From NCBI RefSeq assembly GCF_018449695.1, contig NZ_JAAVUY010000020.1, positions 1 through 64,000 on the forward strand: 64,000 nt of DNA, written 5' to 3'. Source of the DNA: Bradyrhizobium sp. dw_411. GTDB taxonomy: Bacteria; Pseudomonadota; Alphaproteobacteria; Rhizobiales; Xanthobacteraceae. Shown here piece after piece: positions 7,938 through 16,484 of the stretch. The notes under the pieces were generated by a model that had not been told where the DNA came from, did no database searches, and saw only the letters and a program-made list of their open reading frames with translations. Position 1 is the first letter of the stretch, and the number at the start of each line of letters is the position of its first letter. The position numbers and the translations under genes were made by a program.

Positions 7938-9422
7938 ATGGCGGACTACGACCTGGCGATTATCGGCGGCGGTCTCAATGGCGTCAGCGTGGCGCGTGAT
8001 GCTGCCGGGCGCGGCCTTCGAGTCATTCTTGTCGAACAGGGCGATCTCGGCGCCGCCGCATCCTCCGCCACGCCGCGCATGATCAATGGCGATCTGGCGA
8101 TGCTGGAGCGGCGGGGCTTTTGGCGCGTGCGCACCGCGCTGGCCGAGCGCGATATCTGGAAGCGGATCGCGCCGCATCTGGTGCGTCCGGTCCGCTTTGT
8201 CATCCCCGCGCATTCCGAAGAACGCCCGCCCTGGCTGTTGCGGCTGGGATTGGTGCTGTACGACCGGCTGGCTTTACACAGCGATTTGCCGGAATCGGCT
8301 GCGGTCGACGTCACGCATCACCCCGTCGGCAATGCGCTGAAGCGGCCGTTCGGGACGGCCTTCGAATATTCCGACTGCATGGTGGACGATTCGCGCCTCG
8401 TGATCGCGCATGCGCTCGATGCCGCGGAGCGGGGCGCCGACATCCGTACCGGCGCGCGCTGTGTCCGTGCTGATCGGCTCGATACCTGGCGGCTGGCGGT
8501 GATCGATCGCGGCCGCCGGCAGGTGATCACGGCGAGGGCGCTGGCCAATGCGTCGGGCGCCTGGACGGCGTCGGTCGCCGAAACCATCCTGCGTCTGCCG
8601 CTGCAGCGTGCGGAGGTGGGCAAGATCAGTCAGATTATTGTCAGGCGCCTGTTCGACACCGACAATGTCTACGTTTTCCAGAACAATGATCGGCGGCTGA
8701 TCTTCGCCAGTCCCTATCAGCGCGACTTCACGCTGATCGGCACCATTGCGACGCCGTTCAAGGGAGATCCCGCTGTCGTGTCGATGACGGCGGACGAGGT
8801 CGCCTATCTCTGCGATGCGGCTAACCGGTATTTCCGCGAGCACATCGATCCCTCCGACGTGATCAGGACCGTCGCCGGCGCCAACATGGTGATGGGCACT
8901 GCGCACCAACCCCGTTCCGGCCATGGCGGGGTGACGTTCGATGCGACGCGCGGCAAGGCGCCGCTGCTGACGATCGGTGGCGGCGAAGTCACGACCGCGC
9001 GGCGTCGCGCGGAGTGGGCGGTCTCCCGGCTCACGCCCTTCTATCCGATGTCGCCACGCTGGACCGCCGGCGCGCCGTTGCCGGGCGGCGATTTCGAGTG
9101 GGCGCGGTTTGATGCGCAGGTCGATCAAGCGCGCGAGCGCTGGCGGTTTCTCGGCGAAGACCATGCCCGGCGCCTGGTCGAAGCCTATGGCTCGCGCCTT
9201 GCGGCCGTGCTCGGCGATGCCAGGGAGAAGGCCGATCTCGGCGCTGTCTTTGGGCCTGAATTGACGGCTGCGGAGGTGCGCTATCTCATGGCCAGGGAGT
9301 GGGCCCGCTTTCCCGACGATATTCTGTGGCGGCGCTCGAAACTCGGCCTGACCATGCCACCGGCGGATCGCGAGGCGCTGGCGGCGTTCATGGCGGTTGA
9401 GCCCGGGGCAATCGGCCGTTAG
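7938..9422 (+). CDS. glpD: GlpD-family FAD-dependent glycerol-3-phosphate dehydrogenase-like protein
   Basis: 494 residues, the usual GlpD length. The FAD-binding N-terminus DLAIIGGGLNGVSVARDAAG and VILVEQGDLG match aerobic glycerol-3-phosphate dehydrogenase, and the C-terminal part (AEVRYLMAREWARFPDDILWRRSKLGL) matches the GlpD C-terminal domain. However, the family motif normally read as HGGLRYLE is NGDLAMLE here, so the substrate pocket may differ. It is followed after 33 bases by an ABC transporter operon, suggesting that transported compound and dehydrogenase substrate are linked. Membrane-peripheral, quinone-linked in the family. Function beyond the family is inference. Confidence 0.85.
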   Translation: MADYDLAIIGGGLNGVSVARDAAGRGLRVILVEQGDLGAAASSATPRMINGDLAMLERRGFWRVRTALAERDIWKRIAPHLVRPVRFVIPAHSEERPPWLLRLGLVLYDRLALHSDLPESAAVDVTHHPVGNALKRPFGTAFEYSDCMVDDSRLVIAHALDAAERGADIRTGARCVRADRLDTWRLAVIDRGRRQVITARALANASGAWTASVAETILRLPLQRAEVGKISQIIVRRLFDTDNVYVFQNNDRRLIFASPYQRDFTLIGTIATPFKGDPAVVSMTADEVAYLCDAANRYFREHIDPSDVIRTVAGANMVMGTAHQPRSGHGGVTFDATRGKAPLLTIGGGEVTTARRRAEWAVSRLTPFYPMSPRWTAGAPLPGGDFEWARFDAQVDQARERWRFLGEDHARRLVEAYGSRLAAVLGDAREKADLGAVFGPELTAAEVRYLMAREWARFPDDILWRRSKLGLTMPPADREALAAFMAVEPGAIGR

Positions 9423-9455
9423 CTTGCGGCGACATTTTGGGGGCAGGCCGATATC

Positions 9456-10634
9456 ATGAGTGAGGACGCAGCGAACATCGCAACGGTTGCGGATTCGCCG
9501 AAACCCGAACCGCAGCCGGCGGTCGCCACCGACATGCCGCTGTTGCGCATCGATACGGTGGCGAAGAAATTCGGCGCCTTCCGGGCGGTGGACAAACTCT
9601 CGCTCGATGTCCGGGCTGGCGAGTTTTTTGCGCTGCTCGGCCCGAGCGGCTGCGGCAAGACCACGCTGTTGCGGATGCTGGCCGGTTTCGAGACCCCGGA
9701 TGAGGGCCGCATCCTGCTCGACGGCAAGGATATCGCACAGGTCCTGCCGCATGAGCGGCCGGTCAACATGATGTTCCAGAACTACGCGCTGTTTCCCCAT
9801 CTCAACGTGCGCGACAATATTGCGTTCGGATTGAAGCGTGCGGGCATGCCGCGGTCTGACATCAAGACCCGCGTCGCCGAGATGGTCGCGCTGGTCAAGC
9901 TCGACGGCCTCGAGAAGCGAAAGCCCGATCAGCTCTCCGGCGGCCAGAAGCAGCGCGTGGCGCTGGCGCGCTCGCTGGCGCGGCGACCCCAGGTGTTGCT
10001 GCTCGACGAACCCCTGGCGGCGCTGGACAAGAAGCTGCGCGAAAGCACCCAGCTCGAACTGATGGAATTGCAGCGGCGCCTCGGCATGACATTCATCATC
10101 GTCACCCACGATCAGGAAGAGGCGATGACGATGGCGAGCCGGATCGGCGTGATGGATGCCGGCCGGCTCCAACAGGTCGCAACGCCGCGCGAACTCTACG
10201 AGGCGCCAGCGTCGCGCTGGATCGCCGAGTTCGTCGGCGAGGTCAATCTGTTCGACGGGCAGGTCGAGCCGCATGAGAGCAATCGCCTGACGGTGGCGAC
10301 GCGCGACGCCGGAACCATCTTCACCGCCGAGCCGCGCCATCCCGTCGCCAAGGCGACTGTCTGCGTTGCGATCCGTCCCGAGAAGATAAAACTGTCGCGC
10401 CGCGGCCCGGCATCGGATGCCGTCAATGCGCATGCGATCAATCGGCTCGAAGGCGTCGTGAGCGATGTGAGTTATCTCGGCGGTTTCACGACCTACAAAG
10501 TGAAGCTCGACTCTGGTGCGATGTTGCGCTCGTCGATGGCCAATACCGCCCGGCTTGATGTCGACGCCTATAGCGCGGGCCAGCGTGTGACGGCGTGGTT
10601 CACGCCTGACGATTGCGTGGTGCTGGAGCAATGA
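9456..10634 (+). CDS. potG: ABC transporter ATP-binding protein, polyamine (PotG/PotA) type
   Basis: 392 residues. Walker A is GPSGCGKTT, the signature is LSGGQKQRVALARSLA, Walker B is VLLLDEPLAALD, and the H-loop is TFIIVTHDQEEAM. After about residue 250 comes a TOBE-type C-terminal domain (CVAIRPEKIKLSRRG ... GVVSDVSYLGGFTTYKV), as in PotA/PotG/FbpC importers. Its stop overlaps the next gene's start (ATGA), so it is translationally coupled with the two permeases. No substrate-binding protein gene is present in the operon. Confidence 0.92.
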   Translation: MSEDAANIATVADSPKPEPQPAVATDMPLLRIDTVAKKFGAFRAVDKLSLDVRAGEFFALLGPSGCGKTTLLRMLAGFETPDEGRILLDGKDIAQVLPHERPVNMMFQNYALFPHLNVRDNIAFGLKRAGMPRSDIKTRVAEMVALVKLDGLEKRKPDQLSGGQKQRVALARSLARRPQVLLLDEPLAALDKKLRESTQLELMELQRRLGMTFIIVTHDQEEAMTMASRIGVMDAGRLQQVATPRELYEAPASRWIAEFVGEVNLFDGQVEPHESNRLTVATRDAGTIFTAEPRHPVAKATVCVAIRPEKIKLSRRGPASDAVNAHAINRLEGVVSDVSYLGGFTTYKVKLDSGAMLRSSMANTARLDVDAYSAGQRVTAWFTPDDCVVLEQ

Positions 10635-11542
10635 GCGCGCGGCGTATCTTCGCGCGACCGGCGCGGCGGGCCGCGATCGCGCCCTATGTCTGGATGGCAT
10701 TGTTTTTCCTGGTGCCGTTCATTTTCGTGGTGAAGATCAGCCTGTCGCAAACCGCGATCGCGCAGCCGCCGTACTTACCGGTATTTGATCTCACCAGCGG
10801 AGCCGGGGCGATCAAGGCCGCCTTCGCGGCGTTGTCGCTGGATAATTTCAGGCTCTTGCTGTCCGACGATCTCTATGTCTTCTCCTATCTGCGCAGCCTC
10901 TTGGTGGCCGTGGTATCGACCTCGATCCTGCTTCTGATCGGCTACCCCATCGCCTATGGCATGGCGCGGTTGCCGGCGCGTTGGCAGAGTGTCGCGATGA
11001 TGCTGGTGATCGTGCCGTTCTGGACTTCTTTCCTGATAAGGATCTATGCCTGGATCAACATCCTGCAGCATGACGGCCTGCTCAATCAGATCCTGCTCGC
11101 GCTGCACCTGGTCTCGACGCCGGTGGTGTGGCTGTCGACCGACAGCGCGATGTATCTCGGCATTGTCTATTCTTATCTGCCGTTCATGATCCTGCCGCTG
11201 TATGCGACGCTGGCCAAGATCGATCCGGCATTGCTGGAGGCGGCGAACGATCTCGGCAGCTCGCCGCGGCAGGCGTTCTGGCTGGTGACGTTTCCGCTGT
11301 CGCTGCCCGGCGTCGGCGCCGGGGTGTTGCTGTGTTTCATTCCCATTGTCGGCGAATTCGTGATCCCTGATTTGCTGGCCGGTTCGGACTCGCTGATGAT
11401 CGGCCAGACGCTGTGGCTGGAGTTCTTCACCAACAAGGACTGGCCGGTCGCCTCGGCCGCGGCGGTGGTGCTGCTGCTGTTATTGCTTGCGCCGCTATTG
11501 CTGTACGACCGCCTGCAGCGTCGGCAGTTGGAAGCGCGATAA
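10631..11542 (+). CDS. potH: ABC transporter permease, PotH type
   Basis: About 303 residues starting MSARRIFARPARRAAIAPYV; the start at 10631 overlaps the ATPase stop by four bases, which I prefer to the in-frame upstream ATG. There are six predicted membrane spans (first LPFFLVPFIF-like segment MALFFLVPFIFVVKISLS) and a periplasmic loop typical of PotB/PotH. The cytoplasmic EAA loop reads EAANDLGSSPRQAFWLVTFP, which docks on the ATPase. It ends one base into the next gene. It forms the membrane channel with the downstream permease. Confidence 0.9.
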   Translation: MSARRIFARPARRAAIAPYVWMALFFLVPFIFVVKISLSQTAIAQPPYLPVFDLTSGAGAIKAAFAALSLDNFRLLLSDDLYVFSYLRSLLVAVVSTSILLLIGYPIAYGMARLPARWQSVAMMLVIVPFWTSFLIRIYAWINILQHDGLLNQILLALHLVSTPVVWLSTDSAMYLGIVYSYLPFMILPLYATLAKIDPALLEAANDLGSSPRQAFWLVTFPLSLPGVGAGVLLCFIPIVGEFVIPDLLAGSDSLMIGQTLWLEFFTNKDWPVASAAAVVLLLLLLAPLLLYDRLQRRQLEAR

Positions 11543-12357
11543 TGGCACGTGCATCGAACAGGCTCTCCCGCTTCAACGTCACCTCGCTGGCGCTGGGATT
11601 GGCGTTTCTGTATCTGCCGATTGTGATCCTCGTGATCTATTCGTTCAACGCCTCGCGGCTGGTGACGGTGTGGGGCGGCTGGTCACTGAAGTGGTACAGC
11701 GAATTCTTCAATGACGGCGCGATGCTCGATGCGGCCTCGATGAGTTTTCGCGTCGCGGTGACGTCCGCCACGCTGGCGACCTTGCTCGGCACGCTGGCCG
11801 CGGTGGCGCTGTCGCGTGGCGAGCGATTCAAGGGGCGCACGTTGTTCTCGGGCATGCTTTATGCGCCGCTGGTGATGCCGGAGGTGATCACAGGGCTGTC
11901 GCTGTTGCTGCTGTTCGTCGCTGTTAATGCCGAGCGTGGCTTCTGGACCGTGACCATTGCGCATACGACGCTGACCATGTGCTTCGTCGCGGTCGTGGTG
12001 CAGTCGCGGCTCGGTGCGCTCGATCGCAGCCTCGAGGAGGCGGCGATGGATCTCGGCTGCGATCCCGCGCGCGCGTTCCTGAGCGTGACGCTGCCGCTGA
12101 TCCTGCCTTCGATCGCGGCGGGTTGGATGCTGGCCTTTACGCTGTCGCTCGACGATCTCGTGATCGCGAGTTTTACCACCGGCCCCGGTTCGGCGACGCT
12201 GCCGATCCGGATCTATTCGGAAGTGCGGCTCGGCGTGAAGCCTGAGATCAACGCGATCTGCACGCTGATCATCGCGCTGATCGCTGCGGTCATCGTGGTG
12301 GCGTCGTTCGCCTCGAAACTGTCGCGCGAACAGGGCGAGAGCGCCGCGCCGTTGTGA
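11542..12357 (+). CDS. potI: ABC transporter permease, PotI type
   Basis: 271 residues. The ATG at 11542 overlaps the previous TAA by one base. Membrane spans include LALGLAFLYLPIVILVIYSF and the EAA loop is EEAAMDLGCDPARAFLSVTL, followed by LPLILPSIAAGWMLAFTLSL. This is the second channel subunit of a PotC/PotI-type importer. It ends the operon; a family C repeat follows five bases later. Substrate (polyamine or another small cation, possibly a glycerol-phosphate-like compound given the neighbour) cannot be decided here. Confidence 0.9.
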   Translation: MARASNRLSRFNVTSLALGLAFLYLPIVILVIYSFNASRLVTVWGGWSLKWYSEFFNDGAMLDAASMSFRVAVTSATLATLLGTLAAVALSRGERFKGRTLFSGMLYAPLVMPEVITGLSLLLLFVAVNAERGFWTVTIAHTTLTMCFVAVVVQSRLGALDRSLEEAAMDLGCDPARAFLSVTLPLILPSIAAGWMLAFTLSLDDLVIASFTTGPGSATLPIRIYSEVRLGVKPEINAICTLIIALIAAVIVVASFASKLSREQGESAAPL

Positions 12358-12361
12358 TCTT

Positions 12362-12441
12362 GTCATTCCAGGGCGATGCGGAGCATCGAACCCGGAATCT
12401 CGAGATTCCGGGTCTGGTCCTTCGGACCATCCCGGAATGAC
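12362..12441. repeat. multi-hairpin intergenic repeat, family C copy 1 (reverse orientation, short form)
   Basis: Outer arms GTCATTCC ... GGAATGAC enclose hairpins GATGCGGAGCATC, GGAATCTCGAGATTCC and GGTCCTTCGGACC. Compared with copies at 22147 and 59887 it lacks one internal hairpin. It lies between two convergent transporter operons. Confidence 0.85.
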
Positions 12442-12451
12442 GGAATCCAAC

Positions 12452-13318
12452 TCACGATTTCACCGCACCCGCCGTCAGCCCACCCACCATGTAGCGCCGG
12501 AACGCGTAGTAAATCGCCGCCGGCGGCAGCGCATAGATAAAACCGGTTGTCATCAGCAGTTCCCACGGCGAATCGTCGGCGGCGAGGAAATTGCCGAGCG
12601 CAACCGGTAGGGTGATGTCGGTGTCCTTGGACAACAACAAAAACGCGTAGAGATATTCGTTCCAGGCCAGCAACAACGCATAAGTGCCGATCGCGACCAG
12701 CGACGGCATCATCAGCGGTACATACACCAGCCGGAAAATCTGCAGCGGTGTCGCGCCGTCCATCACGGCGGCTTCGTCGAGTTCGACCGGCAATTTGTCG
12801 GACGCCTGCTTGAGCACCCAGATCGCATAGGGCGAGGCGATCGTGACCATCGCCAGGATCAGCGACCAGTGATTGTTCAGGAGGCCATAGGTGGCCATGG
12901 TCCGGTACATCGGCACGGCGAGGAACGCGGCCGGAATAAAGTAAGTGAAGAGCGCGAGATTCATCACAAAGCGCCCGCCGGGCACGCGCAGCCGCGAGAT
13001 CGAGAACGCGGCCATGGTCGCAATGAACAGCGTCAGCGCGCCGGCCGAAACCGCGATCACGGTCGAATTCCAGAATTGAATCCAGAAATCCCGCAGGAAA
13101 TAATGCTGCTGGCGAAACACGATCTCGAAATTATGGAGCGTCGGATGATCAGGCCAGAATTTGCCGGAGAAGGCGTCTTCCTTCGGCGAAATCGCAAACA
13201 GGAACATGTGATAGATCGGCAGCATGGTCCAGATGAACACGGGAATGCCGATCAAGAGCAGCCGCGCCTCGGTGCCGGCCTCCTGCAGGGATGGGAGCCT
13301 CAGGGCTGAAAGCTTCAT
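12452..13318 (-). CDS. CUT1-type ABC transporter permease (MalG-like)
   Basis: 288 residues starting MKLSALRLPSLQEAG; the ATG at 13318 overlaps the stop of the upstream permease by four bases. It has six membrane spans and the EAA loop ELDEAAVMDGATPLQIFRLV followed by YVPLMMPSL, as in MalG/UgpE permeases. LAWNEYLYAFLLL is typical of carbohydrate importers. It works with the permease at 13315 and the binding protein at 14541. No ATP-binding protein is encoded next to them, so a shared or distant ATPase must energise the system. Confidence 0.92.
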   Translation of the reverse strand: MKLSALRLPSLQEAGTEARLLLIGIPVFIWTMLPIYHMFLFAISPKEDAFSGKFWPDHPTLHNFEIVFRQQHYFLRDFWIQFWNSTVIAVSAGALTLFIATMAAFSISRLRVPGGRFVMNLALFTYFIPAAFLAVPMYRTMATYGLLNNHWSLILAMVTIASPYAIWVLKQASDKLPVELDEAAVMDGATPLQIFRLVYVPLMMPSLVAIGTYALLLAWNEYLYAFLLLSKDTDITLPVALGNFLAADDSPWELLMTTGFIYALPPAAIYYAFRRYMVGGLTAGAVKS

Positions 13319-14193
13319 CGCGACAACCGTTTCATCATGAAATAGACCAGCGGCAACACCAGCGGCAGTGCGCAGACGATCGACGCCATCGACAGGTCGA
13401 GCTGATCGAGCCTGAGATAGCGGATGCCGAGCGTCGAGAGCACATGGGTCAGGTCGGCGGGGCCGCCGCCGGTCAACAGATACACGCTGTTGAAATCGCC
13501 GAGCGTCCAGATCATCGAGAGCAGTGTGCAAGTCAGATACAGCGTGCGCACCGACGGCCAGGTGACGTAGCGGAATTTCTGCCATTTGCTGGCGCCGTCG
13601 ACATCGGCGGCCTCGAACAGATCCTGCGAGATCGCAAGGCGCCCGGTCATCAGGATCAGGGTCCAGAACGGCAGCGACTTCCAGATATGGACCATGATGG
13701 CCATGGTCAGCGCGATGATGGGATCGTTGAGCCAGTTCGGGCCGTCCTCGCCGGTGAATTTGAAGATCAGGTGATTGACCATGCCCCATTCGGGATTGAA
13801 CATGAATCGCACCGACAGGATGGTCGGGATCGATGGCACCGCCCAGGGCAGGATGAACAGCACCGACAGCCATTTGATCCAGGGCCGCGACTGCACGAAG
13901 AAGCCGGACAGCAGCAGCGCCACCACCATCTTGAAATTGATGCCGATCACCAGGAACACCAGCGTATTGAGCGCGGCGCGGGCGAAGATCGGATCGTGAG
14001 TGAGCGCGACATAACTCGACGGATGGCGCGCAAGCCACAGCCCGTAGCACACCGGATAGACCACGAACGCCAGAAATACGAGCGCATAGGGCGCCAGCAG
14101 CAGGATGCCCCAGATTTGCGGCGTCGACAGCCCGGCCGACGGCGGCCGGTGAGGCACCGCATCGTCTGCCGTTGTGACGGTCATCGTCGCCAT
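13315..14193 (-). CDS. CUT1-type ABC transporter permease (MalF-like)
   Basis: 292 residues. The N-terminal span is GILLLAPYALVFLAFVVYP, and the EAA loop is EAADVDGASKWQKFRYVTWP. Six spans and length fit UgpA/MalF-type subunits of sugar or polyol importers. Its last four bases overlap the next permease. The gap of 347 bases back to the binding-protein gene holds two repeats rather than a gene. Confidence 0.92.
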   Translation of the reverse strand: MATMTVTTADDAVPHRPPSAGLSTPQIWGILLLAPYALVFLAFVVYPVCYGLWLARHPSSYVALTHDPIFARAALNTLVFLVIGINFKMVVALLLSGFFVQSRPWIKWLSVLFILPWAVPSIPTILSVRFMFNPEWGMVNHLIFKFTGEDGPNWLNDPIIALTMAIMVHIWKSLPFWTLILMTGRLAISQDLFEAADVDGASKWQKFRYVTWPSVRTLYLTCTLLSMIWTLGDFNSVYLLTGGGPADLTHVLSTLGIRYLRLDQLDLSMASIVCALPLVLPLVYFMMKRLSR

Positions 14194-14228
14194 GGCGAAT
14201 CCCTAGTGCATGCCAATATGCGTTTGGT

Positions 14229-14353
14229 GCACCTCGCCCCGCTTACGGGGAGAGGTCGCAAGCAAAGCGAGCGGGTGAGGGGGACTCTCCGCGAATCCGT
14301 CTCTGTCGAGAGTCTCCCTCACCCCAACCCTCTCCCCGCAAGCGGGGCGAGGG
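14229..14353. repeat. palindromic repeat family G copy 1
   Basis: Arms CCTCGCCCCGCTTACGGGG and CCCCGCAAGCGGGGCGAGG, with inner arms ending GGTGAGGG and CCCTCACC. Together with the family B element it fills the 347-base gap 14194-14540 inside the binding-protein/permease operon; no gene is visible there. Confidence 0.8.
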
Positions 14354-14380
14354 CGACGATTCGACGGCGCTTCACTAATT

Positions 14381-14506
14381 CGTCGTCCCGGCCTTGAGCC
14401 GGGACCCATGCGCCGTGTCGGTTGTTGTGGAAGACGCTGTTCAAGGACTTTCGCGCAACATCTCAGGCCTGTGGTTATGGGTCCCGGCTTTCGCCGGGAC
14501 GACGAC
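14381..14506. repeat. palindromic repeat family B copy 1
   Basis: Begins CGTCGTCCCGGCCTTGAGCC, continues GGGACCCAT, and ends CCTGTGGTTATGGGTCCCGG plus CGCCGGGACGACGA. Two further copies occur at 16077 and 32311 with conserved ends and variable centres. Confidence 0.85.
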
Positions 14507-14540
14507 CCTGGGGATGCGGCAGCGAAGCCTCGCATCCCGC

Positions 14541-15920
14541 TCACCCCGCCACTTGCTTGATGCGCGTGATCAGTTCATCGACCGCCTGTTCCACCGGCAC
14601 CTTTTCGCTGACGACGCGGTTCATCGCCTTGGCCCAGACGTTCTCGTTGTTCAAAATCGTGAACTTGTAATTCTTCACGAAATCGAACGTCGAGGTGCCG
14701 CCCATGAACTGGGTGTAGACCGCCTTGCGATGGCGGTCGGCCTGCCAGAACGGGCTCTTCTGGCCTTCGATTGTAGCCGGGAACCAGCGGCCGAGCGCAC
14801 CTTCGACATAGGGGCCGAGGTTTTCTTCCTGCAGCAGGAAGGCGACGAATTGCTTCGCCTGTGGCTTGTTCTTGGCCGCCGCAAAGATCACGCCGGTCTT
14901 GACGTCGGAGCGGTATTTGATCGGCGTTCCGTCCGGCTTGTTCGGGAACGAGGCGGTGATGATGGTTTCCTCATAGGCCTTCTTGCCGGCGGCGCGCTGT
15001 TCAGGCGTCAGCGCCGGATTGGTGGAATCCTCGAACCACTTCGCCGCGATCGAGATCGTGAAGTTGTGGGTCATGACCGTCGTCTTGTTATGGAAGGCGA
15101 CGTTGTTGTCGGGGTCCTTCCAGGTCGTGGACGAGGGCGGCGTGCAGCCCTTGATGTAGGTGTCGGTGTAATCCTTCAGCGCGCCGATCAGGCCCTTGCG
15201 CACGGCAGGATCGTCGACGAGCAGCTTGCCGTCATCATCGACTAGTTTGACGTTGTAGGCGTCCATGAAGGTGTAGAACGACTGCAGCGAATCCGTGGAT
15301 TCCACGCCCATCGGCTGGCCGATGCCGTAGACGCGCTGGCCGGTGGCCTTGCGGCTGGCCGGCTGTACCTTATCGCACCAGAACGACCAGTAATCCGCCC
15401 ACCCCGTCGGGATGTCGCTGACCTTGAAGCCGGCCTGTTCCAGCATGTCGCTCCAGATCTCGACATGCATGCTCTGCTGCTTCAACGGAAAGCCGTAATA
15501 GGCTTTCTTCTTGGCCTGGTCGTTGAAGAGAAAGGCGGTCTCGATTGTGTTCGGCGCGAACAGCGGCTTCATGGGGGTAAGGATATCGCTGAGATCCTCC
15601 AGCTTGCCCTCGAAGGCCCATTTGCCGGACGCCTGCACGTCGAACGTATCGGAATAGGCCACGTCCGGCACCGTGCCGGAATCCAGCGCCGCCACCGTCT
15701 TCGGAATCATGTCCTGAATGGCGTATTGCGACAGCTCGACCTTGATGCCGGTCTTGGTCTCGAACTTCTTGATGGTCGACAGCAGGGCGTCGTCCTCGGA
15801 CTTGTAGAAGCCCTTGCCCCACCACACCGTAATTTTTTCCTGAGCCATCGCCGGCCCGGCCGCCGAAAGCAGGCCGATCGCCGCAGCCAACGCAAGCGCC
15901 CTCGTTCCCCTTGGTGTCAC
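14541..15920 (-). CDS. extracellular solute-binding protein (CUT1 family)
   Basis: 459 residues from a GTG start with GGGAGAGACAC upstream. The signal peptide covers about 1-26 (ALALAAAIGLLSAAGPAMA). The mature part starts QEKITVWWGKGFYKSEDDA and has the family features TGIKVELSQY, VPDVAYSDTF and a C-terminal FAAAKNKPQAKQFVAFLLQEE. It is a cluster B periplasmic receptor that would feed the permeases at 13315 and 12452. Substrate unknown; sugars, polyols or glycerol-3-phosphate are typical for this family. Confidence 0.9.
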   Translation of the reverse strand: MTPRGTRALALAAAIGLLSAAGPAMAQEKITVWWGKGFYKSEDDALLSTIKKFETKTGIKVELSQYAIQDMIPKTVAALDSGTVPDVAYSDTFDVQASGKWAFEGKLEDLSDILTPMKPLFAPNTIETAFLFNDQAKKKAYYGFPLKQQSMHVEIWSDMLEQAGFKVSDIPTGWADYWSFWCDKVQPASRKATGQRVYGIGQPMGVESTDSLQSFYTFMDAYNVKLVDDDGKLLVDDPAVRKGLIGALKDYTDTYIKGCTPPSSTTWKDPDNNVAFHNKTTVMTHNFTISIAAKWFEDSTNPALTPEQRAAGKKAYEETIITASFPNKPDGTPIKYRSDVKTGVIFAAAKNKPQAKQFVAFLLQEENLGPYVEGALGRWFPATIEGQKSPFWQADRHRKAVYTQFMGGTSTFDFVKNYKFTILNNENVWAKAMNRVVSEKVPVEQAVDELITRIKQVAG

Positions 15921-16076
15921 GTGTCTCTCCCTGATCTGCCGGTTTTTTTAACCGGTTGGGTAAAAGACTAGCGCAGGCCCGAGGGGCCGGCTAGCGGCAT
16001 CTTCTGGGCAATAAGTCGCGGAAGTGGGGTGGGGCTGTGGTTTAGGGTGTAGCCGAAGCCGCCGTACAAAAACACT

Positions 16077-16199
16077 CGTCGTCCCGGTGCAGGCCGGGAC
16101 CCATACGCTGCGGCCCATCGTTGTAAGCATGCTGTTGGACGATCTTCGCGCGACACAATGTCCTGTGGTTATGGGTCCCGGCCTGCGCCGGGACGGCGG
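16077..16199. repeat. palindromic repeat family B copy 2
   Basis: Same ends as the copy at 14381: CGTCGTCCCGG ... GCCGGGACCCATACGC and CCTGTGGTTATGGGTCCCGG. It lies in the 564-base spacer 15921-16484. The remainder of that spacer shows no gene that I can support. Confidence 0.85.
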
Positions 16200-16484
16200 T
16201 GAGAGAGACAGACACACCTTCGCATCCCTGCAACGCAAAACGCCCGGGCGCGCTCGGAGCGCGCAAGTCCGTAGCGCCGGGTGCCGAGCCATCGGGGATA
16301 GCGAGACATCGGGGATGGCGTCGTGGGGCGTAACGACATCGTTGGCACGATGGTTTGCAAAAAATTTTAGTCATGATGTAGGCTTTAACATTATTTGAAT
16401 ATTCAGCCGGCGGACAAACAAGCTTCATATTTGAAACCATCCGCACCGCTAAAGCACCCCTCTTTGAACCAGATGGAGGGAGCG

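Noticed and set aside
8274..10700. 808-codon minus-strand frame across glpD and the ABC ATPase
   Set aside because: It spans two well-defined plus-strand genes and their junction and has no recognisable domain.
12452..14050. Single 532-residue permease
   Set aside because: The first half is an out-of-frame reading of the upstream permease; the real gene begins at the ATG 13318 with ATGA coupling.
14229..14353. Inverted repeats as possible CRISPR or attachment site
   Set aside because: There are no regularly spaced direct repeats and no integrase or cas gene; these are palindromic intergenic elements.
13291..14397. 368-codon plus-strand frame over the CUT1 permeases
   Set aside because: Low-complexity Arg/Gln/His translation antisense to a clear six-span permease.
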